A stretch of 64,000 bases of DNA from positions 183,519-247,518 of the forward strand of contig NZ_MUHA01000007.1 in the NCBI RefSeq assembly GCF_002217355.1. The letters run 5' to 3'. The first letter of the stretch is position 1; the number at the start of each line of letters is the position of its first letter. Source of the stretch: Flavobacterium oncorhynchi (GTDB lineage Bacteria > Bacteroidota > Bacteroidia > Flavobacteriales > Flavobacteriaceae). Position numbers and translations under genes: made by a program. Shown one piece after another: positions 16,263-24,073 of this stretch. The notes beneath the pieces were generated by a model, which did no database searches, was not told the origin of the DNA, and was given only the letters and a program-made list of their open reading frames with translations.

Positions 16263-17134
16263 TAAACATTCGCATTAATTGACATTAAATACTTCTTTGG
16301 AGTTGTCGCAAATTTTTTCTTGAACGCCGCTATAAAATGACTTCCAGTGCTGTATCCAATTTTCAATCCAACTTCGTTTACGTTATAAGATCCGCTGTCT
16401 AAAAGCTTTCTCGCAAAATCCATTTTATAATCAAATAGAAAACCATAAACAGTGTCGCCGTAAATTTGTTTGAACCCCATTTTAAGCTTCTTCAAATTCA
16501 AACCAATTTCATCTGCCAATTCTTGCAATCCAGGCGGTTCAGCCATATTAGCAATGATAATTTCCTTAGCTCTGCGAATTTTCAACACATTATCTTCGTC
16601 AATCAAAAACGGGCATTGTTCTGCGTTTGGGTCTTCGGTTCTATTAAAATACAAACTCAATAATTCGTATCCTTTTCCTTTATAATAAAGGTTTTTTATA
16701 GATGGATGAAGATTATAATGAAACAGCTGACTTAAAACAATTGCCATTGACGGACTAATATTCCCTTCATTGTAATACTTTTTATCCTTATTATCAGGAC
16801 TTAAAAAAGTAATATAATCAGCTTCGGCAGAAAATAACGCGTGAAATTTTTTAATAGAGACAATTACAGAGATCACCCAAGAGTTTGGAGCTAATTCTAA
16901 ATTCAGCGGTAATTCTTTTTGCGGATTGTACAAAAGCAGCGATTTTTCTTCTTTCAATTCTAAAGCATAATTACCTTGATTGAACAAAAATTTGGCGTTG
17001 CCTTTTATCCCGAAGTGAAACTGTATCAGCCCACTACCTACTTCATGCTGCCCAAAAAAGGGTTCTGAACTGTCGTTTTGAAAACGGATCAGCGTAAAGT
17101 CGTCTTCAATTTTTATAATTTCTTGAGAACTCAT
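16262..17134 (-). CDS. AraC-family transcriptional regulator
   Basis: The 290-residue protein has an N-terminal sensory beta-barrel-like part and a C-terminal two-helix-turn-helix AraC domain (about 195-288): LQELADEIGLNLKKLKMGF, then YNVNEVGLKIGYSTGSHFIAAF and the KKFATTPKKYL motif. It is divergent from hemA across 227 bp and upstream of a coupled lipoprotein. Its position beside the hem run makes regulation of haem synthesis the leading idea. The effector cannot be read from sequence. Confidence 0.87.
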   Translation of the reverse strand: MSSQEIIKIEDDFTLIRFQNDSSEPFFGQHEVGSGLIQFHFGIKGNAKFLFNQGNYALELKEEKSLLLYNPQKELPLNLELAPNSWVISVIVSIKKFHALFSAEADYITFLSPDNKDKKYYNEGNISPSMAIVLSQLFHYNLHPSIKNLYYKGKGYELLSLYFNRTEDPNAEQCPFLIDEDNVLKIRRAKEIIIANMAEPPGLQELADEIGLNLKKLKMGFKQIYGDTVYGFLFDYKMDFARKLLDSGSYNVNEVGLKIGYSTGSHFIAAFKKKFATTPKKYLMSINANV

Positions 17135-17208
17135 AGCGATGTTTTTTAGAAAAGAAAATCAAAGCAAATCCAGAATGTTATTTAGAACGACTCTAAACAA
17201 ATCATTTC

Positions 17209-17300
17209 AAACGACTTGATTTTGCTACAAAAGTACTTCTTTTTGCATAAAAACAGTCGTTTACAATCAAAAAAACACATAGCGATACAAAAAGTACTTT
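17209..17300. promoter_or_regulatory. hemA-araC intergenic operator candidates
   Basis: AAACGACT (17209-17216) and AGTCGTTT (17255-17262) form an inverted pair, with an extra ACGACT near 17188. AAAAGTACTT (17229-17238) and the palindrome AAAGTACTTT (17291-17300) are spaced by about 60 bp. All lie between the divergent AraC and hemA genes and are plausible AraC-type binding sites. No operator has been verified. Confidence 0.45.
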
Positions 17301-17329
17301 AAGCGTTACTTTTATAAACACTATAGTAA

Positions 17330-17337
17330 TAATTTTG
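17330..17337 (+). promoter_or_regulatory. TAnnTTTG -7 element of hemA
   Basis: TAATTTTG matches the -7 consensus 24 nt before the ATG at 17362. Its overlap with an upstream in-frame TTG (17335) rules that codon out as the start. A matching -33 element is weak. Confidence 0.55.
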
Positions 17338-17361
17338 TTGCACTTTTATGAAAGTGAATTT

Positions 17362-18612
17362 ATGGAAAACAATAACGTACCGAAACACCTTTATTTTTAC
17401 TCAGTTGGTCTGAGTTATAAAAAAGCTGATGCTGAGGTCAGAGGTCAATTTAGTTTGGATGCTGTTGCAAAAACTCGTTTGCTGGAACAAGCTAAAAATG
17501 ATGGAATAGAAAGTTTAATTGTTACTTCAACCTGCAACAGAACCGAAATCTATGGTTTTGCAGAACATCCTTTTCAATTAATCAAACTTATTTGCGACAA
17601 CAGCAACGGTTCTGTTGATGCTTTTCAAAAAGTTGGTTTTGTTTACAAAAACCAAGAAGCAATTAATCATATGTTTCGCGTAGGAACTGGTTTAGATAGT
17701 CAAATTCTAGGCGATTTTGAAATTATATCCCAAATTAAAACCAGTTTTGCCCATTCAAAATCAATGGGATTAGCCAATGCTTTTTTAGAAAGATTGGTTA
17801 ATGCGGTTATTCAGGCAAGTAAAAGAATCAAAAACGAAACAGAAATCAGTTCTGGTGCAACTTCGGTTTCTTTTGCTTCAGTACAATACATTCTTAAAAA
17901 TGTAGAAGACATCAGTAATAAAAACATTTTGCTTTTTGGAACTGGAAAAATTGGCAGAAACACTTGCGAAAATTTAGTAAAACATACTAAAAACGAACAT
18001 ATTACTTTAATCAACCGAACTAAAGACAAAGCCGAGAAATTAGCTGGAAAACTTAATTTGATTGTTAAAGATTATTCTGAACTTCATTTAGAACTTCAAA
18101 AAGCCGATGTTGTGGTTGTTGCAACAGGCGCTCAAAACCCAACTGTTGACAAAGCAATCTTAAATCTTAAAAAACCTTTATTGATTCTGGATTTGTCTAT
18201 TCCGAAAAACGTTAATGAAAATGTAGAGGAATTAGACGGTGTAACTTTGATCCATATGGATTATTTGTCGCAATTGACAGATGAAACTTTGGAAAACCGA
18301 AAATTACACATTCCAGCTGCGGAAGCGATCATTGAAGAAATCAAAGAAGAATTTGTAATTTGGATGAAAGGCCGCAAATTTGCTCCAACAATTAACGCCT
18401 TAAAAGAAAAATTAAACGCAATAAAAGCTTCAGAATTAGATTTTCAAAGTAAAAAAATTGCCGATTTTAATGAAGAACAAGCTGAAATCATCAGTAATAG
18501 AATCATCCAAAAAATCACTACTCATTTTGCCAATCATTTAAAAGACGACGATACTATGGTCGATGAAAGCATCGAATGGATCGAAAAAGTCTTCAAAATA
18601 AAAGCATCTTAA
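17362..18612 (+). CDS. hemA: glutamyl-tRNA reductase HemA
   Basis: The 416-residue protein begins MENNNVPKHLYFYSVGLSY and contains the catalytic-cysteine motif STCNRTEIYGF, an NADPH Rossmann domain (NILLFGTGKIGRNTCENL), and a C-terminal dimerisation helix bundle. It reduces glutamyl-tRNA(Glu) to glutamate-1-semialdehyde, the first committed step of C5 haem synthesis. Start ATG 17362 is chosen because the preceding in-frame TTG lies inside the promoter. It is the first gene of the forward hem run. HemL is not in the window. Confidence 0.95.
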   Translation: MENNNVPKHLYFYSVGLSYKKADAEVRGQFSLDAVAKTRLLEQAKNDGIESLIVTSTCNRTEIYGFAEHPFQLIKLICDNSNGSVDAFQKVGFVYKNQEAINHMFRVGTGLDSQILGDFEIISQIKTSFAHSKSMGLANAFLERLVNAVIQASKRIKNETEISSGATSVSFASVQYILKNVEDISNKNILLFGTGKIGRNTCENLVKHTKNEHITLINRTKDKAEKLAGKLNLIVKDYSELHLELQKADVVVVATGAQNPTVDKAILNLKKPLLILDLSIPKNVNENVEELDGVTLIHMDYLSQLTDETLENRKLHIPAAEAIIEEIKEEFVIWMKGRKFAPTINALKEKLNAIKASELDFQSKKIADFNEEQAEIISNRIIQKITTHFANHLKDDDTMVDESIEWIEKVFKIKAS

Positions 18613-18618
18613 TTTTAA

Positions 18619-18649
18619 ATTTTACCATTAAGGCATTAAGAGAATTAAG
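18619..18649. repeat. left arm of a 31-bp perfect inverted repeat
   Basis: The arm includes TTTTACCATTAAGGCATTAA and continues with GAGAATTAAG; its exact reverse complement is at 19312-19342. It begins 7 bp after the hemA stop and marks one edge of the GxxExxY cassette. Confidence 0.9.
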
Positions 18650-18678
18650 ATTTGTAGTAGTAATACTTAATAAAAATT

Positions 18679-18785
18679 AAACCATTAAGATATTAAGGAA
18701 ATTAAGTTCAATCTTTGTCAAGAGAATTAAGCCAAGCTATTCTTGAACACAAAGCTTAATTAACTTAATATCTTAATGGTAAAAA
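18679..18785. repeat. left internal palindromic repeat of the GxxExxY cassette
   Basis: ACCATTAAGATATTAAGG near 18681 pairs with CTTAATATCTTAATGGT near 18765-18780 (about 23 of 26 over the longer arm). Between them, 18708-18735 matches 19243-19270 at 27 of 28 positions. Its closest relative is the element at 19213-19342. Confidence 0.75.
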
Positions 18786-18798
18786 GAAATAAAGTTCT

Positions 18799-19203
18799 AT
18801 GACAAAAAAAGAGGTAACGCAATTGGCTTATGAAATTACAGGTTTTGCTATAAAAGTGCACAAAGCTTTAGGACCTGGACTTTTGGAAAGTATATACGAG
18901 AAGTGCCTCAAATATGAATTAGAGCGAAACGGATATGATGTAAAACAACAATTATCTGTTAAAATTGATTATTATGATCTTGAATTTGAATCTGATTTAA
19001 GAATAGATCTATTGGTTAATGATTGTGTCGTTGTTGAATTAAAAGCAATAGAAAACCTACTACCAATTCACGAAGCGCAATTATTAACTTATATGAAATT
19101 ATTACAAAGACCTCAAGGGTTATTGATAAATTTCAATACAACAAACATAACAAAATCAATGAAACCTCTTGTAAATGATCATTTTGCAAGATTAATTGAT
19201 TAA
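18799..19203 (+). CDS. GxxExxY-family protein with PD-(D/E)xK-like motif
   Basis: The 134-residue protein carries the family motif in GPGLLESIYEKCL (Gly-x-x-Glu-x-x-Tyr, around residues 28-40). Downstream residues fit the PD-(D/E)xK nuclease core: an Asp in LRIDLLV, then ExK in VVELKA, then a Q-x-x-x-Y-like EAQLLTYMKLL. GxxExxY proteins are small, widespread in Bacteroidota, and of unproven function. It sits between hemA and hemC and is bounded by a 31-bp perfect inverted repeat and by internal direct repeats, unlike its hem neighbours. A nuclease acting on its own repeats is an inference from the motif and the context. Confidence 0.88.
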   Translation: MTKKEVTQLAYEITGFAIKVHKALGPGLLESIYEKCLKYELERNGYDVKQQLSVKIDYYDLEFESDLRIDLLVNDCVVVELKAIENLLPIHEAQLLTYMKLLQRPQGLLINFNTTNITKSMKPLVNDHFARLID

Positions 19204-19212
19204 AATAAAATA

Positions 19213-19342
19213 TTAAATCATTAAGACATTAAATAAATTAAGTCAATCTTTGTCAAGATAATTAAGCCAAACCATACAGAAAGCTTAATAACCTTAAATT
19301 AAACACAAAGACTTAATTCTCTTAATGCCTTAATGGTAAAAT
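19213..19342. repeat. right palindromic repeat and 31-bp inverted arm
   Basis: The last 31 bp (19312-19342) are the exact inverted copy of 18619-18649. The interior 19243-19270 repeats 18708-18735 in direct orientation (27 of 28). The element ends 8 bp before the hemC start codon at 19350, so it forms part of the hemC leader. Confidence 0.85.
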
Positions 19343-19349
19343 AAAAAAA

Positions 19350-20273
19350 ATGGCTGAAAAAACAATCAGAATTGGAACACGTGACAGCGAATTGGCTCTT
19401 TGGCAGGCACACACTGTCGAAAAGAAATTAAACGACTTAGGTTATAAAACCTCAATTGTTGCTGTAAAATCTCAAGGTGATATTATTCTGGACAAACCTC
19501 TTTACGAATTAGGGATTACAGGAATTTTTACAAAAACGCTGGATATTGCCATGATTAATGGTGATATAGATATTGCGGTTCATTCTATGAAAGATGTTCC
19601 AACGGCTTTACCAAAAGGGATTGTTCAAGCTGCTGTTTTAGAAAGAGCAAACGTTCTTGATATTTTAGTTCATAAAGGAAATCCTGATTTTACGAATCCA
19701 AGTACAATTGCAACCGGCAGTTTACGTCGTCAGGCGCAATGGTTCAACAAATATCCAAATCATACTGTAGTTGATTTACGCGGAAATGTAAATACGCGTA
19801 TGCAAAAATTACAGGACAATGATTGGGATGGGGCTGTTTTTGCTGCTGCAGGTTTGGAACGAATTAACTTAAAACCTGAAAATTTCATCAATTTAGACTG
19901 GATGATTCCCGCGCCGGCACAAGGAGCAATGCTTGTTGTAGCAATGGAAAATGATAATTATACTTTAGATGCACTTTCGCAGTTAAATCATATCGAAACT
20001 GAAATTTGCACGTATATCGAACGTCAATTTTTGAGAACACTTGAAGGCGGATGTACGGCACCAATCGGAGCTTTGGTAAACTATAACGAAGACGAGGATA
20101 CGCTTCATTTTCAAGGTGTTTTACTTTCTATTGACGGAAAACAAAAATTAGAAATCAACAAAACGGTTGATATTTCAGAATGGAAAAAATTAGGTTTTCA
20201 TTCAGCTCAGGAAATCTTAAATAATGGGGGAGCAGAATTAATGCAGAAGATTAAAGAATCCCTGAAAAAATAA
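19350..20273 (+). CDS. hemC: porphobilinogen deaminase HemC
   Basis: The 307-residue protein begins with the family signature RIGTRDSELALWQA and contains DIAVHSMKDVPTALP, GTGSLRRQ-like ATGSLRRQAQW and the cofactor-attachment cysteine in TLEGGCTAPIGAL. It assembles four porphobilinogen units into hydroxymethylbilane using a dipyrromethane cofactor. The start ATG lies immediately after the GxxExxY repeat. Its stop overlaps the hemD start (TAATG at 20271-20275). Confidence 0.95.
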   Translation: MAEKTIRIGTRDSELALWQAHTVEKKLNDLGYKTSIVAVKSQGDIILDKPLYELGITGIFTKTLDIAMINGDIDIAVHSMKDVPTALPKGIVQAAVLERANVLDILVHKGNPDFTNPSTIATGSLRRQAQWFNKYPNHTVVDLRGNVNTRMQKLQDNDWDGAVFAAAGLERINLKPENFINLDWMIPAPAQGAMLVVAMENDNYTLDALSQLNHIETEICTYIERQFLRTLEGGCTAPIGALVNYNEDEDTLHFQGVLLSIDGKQKLEINKTVDISEWKKLGFHSAQEILNNGGAELMQKIKESLKK

Positions 20274-20938
20274 TGGCAAAATCAATTCAGATATTATCCA
20301 CAAAAATATTATCTCCTGTTCAAAAACAAGAGTTAACAAAAGCTGGCATAGAAGTAATCGAAGCTGACTTTATCAAAACCGAAAACAAACCTTTTGAACT
20401 TAAAAACCTCAACGAAAGTTTGATTTTTACCAGTCAAAATGCAGTTCGTAGTGTTTTATCCAATCCAAAATCAGAAGATCTTAAAAGTAAAAACGTGTAT
20501 TGCGTTGGTTTAAAAACAAAGATTCTTTTATCTGAAAACGGATTCAATGTTGTAGCTTATACTGGTTATGCGGCTGATTTAGCAGAAATTATCACTTTAA
20601 TTTACCGCAGTGAAAGTTATACTTTTTTCAGTGGAAATCTTAGAAGAGATACTTTACCAACAGCTTTAAAAGAAGCACAAATAAAACTAAACGAAATTCA
20701 GGTTTACGAAACCTCATTACAGCCTCAAAAAATAAAATCACCTGTTGATGCAATTTTATTTTACAGTCCGTCTGGTGTTGAAAGTTATTTAAAAGAAAAT
20801 ACGATCAAGAAAGAAATCTGTTTTTGCATTGGGGAAACCACCGCAGAAGCTTTACATAAAATCACCAAAAACATCATTATTGCAGACCAGCCCACAGTTG
20901 AAGACGTAATTGAAGATGTAATTAACGAATACAAATAA
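20273..20938 (+). CDS. hemD: uroporphyrinogen-III synthase HemD
   Basis: The 221-residue protein belongs to the two-domain HemD fold, which is poorly conserved in sequence; supporting text includes LIFTSQNAVRSVL, VYCVGLKTKILL, FYSPSGVESYL and CIGETTAEAL. It closes hydroxymethylbilane with inversion of ring D to give uroporphyrinogen III. The ATG overlaps the hemC stop by one base, indicating translational coupling. The position between hemC and hemE supports the call. Confidence 0.88.
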   Translation: MAKSIQILSTKILSPVQKQELTKAGIEVIEADFIKTENKPFELKNLNESLIFTSQNAVRSVLSNPKSEDLKSKNVYCVGLKTKILLSENGFNVVAYTGYAADLAEIITLIYRSESYTFFSGNLRRDTLPTALKEAQIKLNEIQVYETSLQPQKIKSPVDAILFYSPSGVESYLKENTIKKEICFCIGETTAEALHKITKNIIIADQPTVEDVIEDVINEYK

Positions 20939-20940
20939 AA

Positions 20941-20985
20941 ACCTTTGCAACTTTGTCCCTTTGCGGCTTTGCAACTAAAATAAAA
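20941..20985. repeat. short CTTTGC-rich spacer repeat
   Basis: ACCTTTGCAACTTTGTCCC and GCGGCTTTGCAAC are repeated words between hemD and hemE. Similar CTTTGCG text lies at 5880-5985. No hairpin strong enough for a terminator is evident. Confidence 0.35.
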
Positions 20986-20989
20986 AACA

Positions 20990-22015
20990 ATGTTAAAAAA
21001 CGACCTATTTTTAAGAGCATTAAAAGGAGAAACAGTTCAACGCCCACCGGTATGGATGATGCGTCAGGCAGGAAGATATTTACCTGAATTTAGAGAACTT
21101 CGTGACAAATATGATTTTTTTACGCGTTGCGAAACTCCTGAATTAGCTGCTGAAATTACAGTACAACCAATCAGAAGAATTGCTCCAGATGCTGCAATTT
21201 TATTCTCAGATATTTTAGTAGTTCCTCGTGCAATGGGAATTCACGTAGAATTGAAAGATAATTTGGGTCCAATCATTCCAAACCCTATTCGTTCTTTAGC
21301 AGATGTACACAAAGTTTTTGTTCCAGATGTAAATGAAAGTTTAGGTTACGTTTTTGATGCTGTAAAATTAACTAAGGAAATGCTGAACGACGAAGTACCA
21401 TTAATTGGTTTCGCTGGTTCTCCTTGGACAATCTTCTGTTATGCTGTTGAAGGAAAAGGTTCTAAAAGTTTTGATACTGCAAAAGGATTCTGCTTTTCAA
21501 ATCCAGCAGCAGCGCATACTTTATTACAAAAAATTACCGATACCACTATTTTATACTTAAAAGAAAAAGTAAAATCTGGAGTAAATGCGGTTCAAATTTT
21601 TGATTCTTGGGGAGGAATGCTTTCTCCTGTTGATTATCAGGAATTTTCATGGAAATACATCAACCAAATTGTTGATGCTTTAGCTGATATTACTCCGGTT
21701 ATTGTTTTCGGGAAAGGTTGTTGGTTTGCTCTTGGCGAAATGGGAAAAAGTAAAGCTTCTGCATTAGGAGTTGATTGGACTTGTTCGGCTAGAAATGCTC
21801 GTTACTTGTCTGGTGGAAACATTACTTTACAAGGAAATTTTGATCCATCAAGATTACTTTCTCCAATTCCGACTATCAAAAAGATGGTTCACGAAATGAT
21901 CGACGAGTTCGGAAAAGACAAATATATTGTAAATTTAGGTCACGGAATTTTACCAAATATCCCAGTAGATCACGCAAAAGCATTTATTGACGCGGTTAAG
22001 GAATACGGGCAATAA
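20990..22015 (+). CDS. hemE: uroporphyrinogen decarboxylase HemE
   Basis: The 341-residue protein is a full-length HemE. The N-terminal signature [16 protein letters not shown] and the [14 protein letters not shown] segment with its catalytic aspartate are present, as are [12 protein letters not shown] and the C-terminal [15 protein letters not shown]. It removes four acetate carboxyls from uroporphyrinogen III to give coproporphyrinogen III. It follows hemD by 51 nt on the same strand. Confidence 0.96.
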   Translation: MLKNDLFLRALKGETVQRPPVWMMRQAGRYLPEFRELRDKYDFFTRCETPELAAEITVQPIRRIAPDAAILFSDILVVPRAMGIHVELKDNLGPIIPNPIRSLADVHKVFVPDVNESLGYVFDAVKLTKEMLNDEVPLIGFAGSPWTIFCYAVEGKGSKSFDTAKGFCFSNPAAAHTLLQKITDTTILYLKEKVKSGVNAVQIFDSWGGMLSPVDYQEFSWKYINQIVDALADITPVIVFGKGCWFALGEMGKSKASALGVDWTCSARNARYLSGGNITLQGNFDPSRLLSPIPTIKKMVHEMIDEFGKDKYIVNLGHGILPNIPVDHAKAFIDAVKEYGQ

Positions 22016-22017
22016 TC

Positions 22018-22076
22018 GTTGATAGTTTTTGGTTGATGGTTGTTGGAAATGTAACGATCAACCAAAAACGATCAAC
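22018..22076. repeat. intergenic hairpin GTTGATAGTTTTTGGTTGAT
   Basis: The arm at 22018-22037 matches the reverse complement of 22057-22076 at 19 of 20 positions. The element fills the gap between hemE and the next gene and may act as a partial terminator or processing site in the hem transcript. Confidence 0.6.
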
Positions 22077-22092
22077 CATCAACTAAAAAAAC

Positions 22093-22470
22093 ATGCTGAA
22101 CAAAGGTCTTAGAGATGAAGAATCTATTAGAATAGAGAATACTCTGCGAACTTTGCATGCCTTAATTTTTGTCCCGAAATTTTGGAATGCTGAAGACACA
22201 AGTCTTATTGATGAACAATTAAAAAGTTTCGGCTTAAGTCTGCAGAGAACAATTGAAATTCCAGAAGAGGAATTAATTATTCTATTGCAACAATGTCATT
22301 TAGACTGGAATCAGCAAGAACAATTTGCCGATATTTTAATGGGACTTTCTGCAGAGAAACAATTTAATTTTCGAGAAAAAGCACTTGCAATCTACCAATA
22401 TATCCAACAAGAAAGCAAAGTTTTTTCCTTTGGGATTAACGCTAAAATTGCTTCGGCCAAAAACAGATAG
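22093..22470 (+). CDS. unknown 125-aa protein in the hem run
   Basis: This small, soluble, acidic protein is not assigned to a domain by eye. It reads as mostly helical (DEESIRIENTLRTLHALIF, FADILMGLSAEKQFNFREKA). It lies 2 nt before the acetyltransferase gene and between hemE and hemF, so it is almost certainly co-transcribed with haem genes. A role in haem synthesis is not shown. Confidence 0.65.
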   Translation: MLNKGLRDEESIRIENTLRTLHALIFVPKFWNAEDTSLIDEQLKSFGLSLQRTIEIPEEELIILLQQCHLDWNQQEQFADILMGLSAEKQFNFREKALAIYQYIQQESKVFSFGINAKIASAKNR

Positions 22471-22472
22471 AA

Positions 22473-23024
22473 ATGAGTTTTACAGATTGGAAAACAGAGC
22501 GAATTGAAAACATTCTTCCCAAAGATTTTTACGCGCTTATCGAAAAGAATGCAAAACACATCGAAAAAACTTTTCCAGTAACTTTATCTCATTGCTTAGA
22601 TTTAGAAAAAACCAAAAATTTCATTGCTTATAATCAAGATAAAGAGAACCATAAAGAAGGATACTATTTTTATCCCAGAGACATAAAAACCAATGCATTA
22701 ATTGGTTATTTATGTATCAAAAGCATTGATAATCGTATTTCTAAATGTGAATTGGGTTATTTTGTTGATGAAGATTATCAAGGAAAAGGAATTACCTCAA
22801 AACTGGTTTCAGAAACATTAGATTTTTGTTTTAATACTTTAAAAATGAACAAGGTTTTTATCTGTACTTCAAAAATCAATAAAGCAAGTCAGCAAATTGC
22901 ATTAAAACATCATTTTAAACAAGAAGGAATATTAAGAGACGAATTTAAAGGCGGCGACGGAACATTTGAAGATGTCGTTTATTTTGGGTTACTCAAATCA
23001 GAATACAAGCAACATGAAAGATAA
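22473..23024 (+). CDS. GNAT N-acetyltransferase, RimJ/RimL-like
   Basis: The 183-residue protein shows the GNAT fold: GYLCIKSIDNRISKCELGYF, the acetyl-CoA loop DEDYQGKGITSKLVSETL and VFICTSKINKASQQIALKHHF. This is the ribosomal-protein-serine acetyltransferase subgroup, which acetylates N-termini or small molecules. Its last 11 bases overlap the start of hemF, with the hemF ATG inside the final codons. The tight packing suggests coupled translation with hemF. Confidence 0.85.
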   Translation: MSFTDWKTERIENILPKDFYALIEKNAKHIEKTFPVTLSHCLDLEKTKNFIAYNQDKENHKEGYYFYPRDIKTNALIGYLCIKSIDNRISKCELGYFVDEDYQGKGITSKLVSETLDFCFNTLKMNKVFICTSKINKASQQIALKHHFKQEGILRDEFKGGDGTFEDVVYFGLLKSEYKQHER

Positions 23025-23916
23025 ATTTTACGCATACATACAAAAATTACAAGACCAAATCTGCGCTGGATTAGAAGCTGTTGACGGAACTACAAAATTC
23101 CGTGAAGATCTTTGGAAACGTCCTGAAGGCGGCGGTGGAAGAACACGTGTTATTGAAAACGGAAATGTTTTTGAAAAAGGCGGAGTAAACATTTCAGCCG
23201 TTCACGGAAAACTTCCTGAAACGATGCAAAAAATGTTTAATGTTGGCGAAGCTGATTTCTTTGCCTGCGGATTAAGTTTAGTTTTACATCCAAAAAACCC
23301 AATGGTTCCTACGGTTCATGCGAATTGGCGTTATTTTGAAATGTATGATGAATCTGGAAAAGTGATCGAACAATGGTTTGGCGGCGGACAAGATTTAACG
23401 CCTTATTATTTGTTTGAGGAAGATGCAAAACACTTTCACCAAACTTGTAAAACGGCTTGCGGTAAACATAATTTAGAATTTTATCCAAAATACAAGAAAC
23501 AATGCGATTCATACTTTTGGAATGCGCATAGAAATGAAGCCCGCGGAATTGGCGGTTTATTCTTTGATTATTGTAAAGCAAATGAGCAAATGTCAATGGA
23601 AAACTGGTACAATTTTGTAACCGAAGTTGGTAATAGTTTTCTTGAAGCTTATGTTCCGATTGTGGAAAAAAGAAAAAATTTAGAATATACTCCAGAAAAC
23701 AGAACGTGGCAGGAAATTCGCCGCGGTCGTTACGTCGAATTTAATCTAGTTCACGACAAAGGAACTTTATTCGGTTTAAAAACAAACGGAAGAATCGAAA
23801 GTATTTTGATGAGTTTACCTCCGCATGTTCAATGGGTTTACGATCATCATCCAGAAGCGGGAAGCGATGAGGAAAAATTGATCAATATATTAGAAAACCC
23901 AATTGAGTGGGTTTAA
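23014..23916 (+). CDS. hemF: oxygen-dependent coproporphyrinogen-III oxidase HemF
   Basis: The 300-residue protein contains the family signatures FREDLWKRPEGGGGRTRVIE, HANWRYFEMY, WFGGGQDLTPYYL and FNLVHDKGTLFGL. It oxidatively decarboxylates coproporphyrinogen III to protoporphyrinogen IX with O2. Start ATG 23014 overlaps the preceding GNAT gene by 11 nt; an in-frame codon further upstream is not needed. Use of HemF rather than HemN, together with HemJ, implies an aerobic route here. Confidence 0.96.
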   Translation: MKDKFYAYIQKLQDQICAGLEAVDGTTKFREDLWKRPEGGGGRTRVIENGNVFEKGGVNISAVHGKLPETMQKMFNVGEADFFACGLSLVLHPKNPMVPTVHANWRYFEMYDESGKVIEQWFGGGQDLTPYYLFEEDAKHFHQTCKTACGKHNLEFYPKYKKQCDSYFWNAHRNEARGIGGLFFDYCKANEQMSMENWYNFVTEVGNSFLEAYVPIVEKRKNLEYTPENRTWQEIRRGRYVEFNLVHDKGTLFGLKTNGRIESILMSLPPHVQWVYDHHPEAGSDEEKLINILENPIEWV

Positions 23917-23938
23917 TCATCTTGATTTAAAAATTTAT

Positions 23939-24073
23939 TCAACACATAGAAACATAGATTTAATTATCTTAGAGGTGATTTTAGAAAATCATGATTTTTT
24001 CACAGTGTGCTATGTGGCTCATTTTGAGTGAAACGTCTTTTAAATGATCTAAAAACTATGTCTCTATGTGTTT
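23939..24073. repeat. palindromic repeat with AACACATAGAAACATAG arms (copy A)
   Basis: The left arm AACACATAGAAACATAGATT (23941-23960) pairs imperfectly with the right arm AACTATGTCTCTATGTGTTT (24054-24073). The interior carries GCTATGTGG and AGTGAAACGTCTTTT. A second member with the same words lies at 39087-39226. The start codon of the next gene lies inside the right arm. Confidence 0.75.

Noticed and set aside
18613..19349. Classical insertion sequence with a transposase
   Set aside because: The only gene inside is GxxExxY, which is not a known transposase, and no short target-site duplication was recognised just outside the 31-bp arms.
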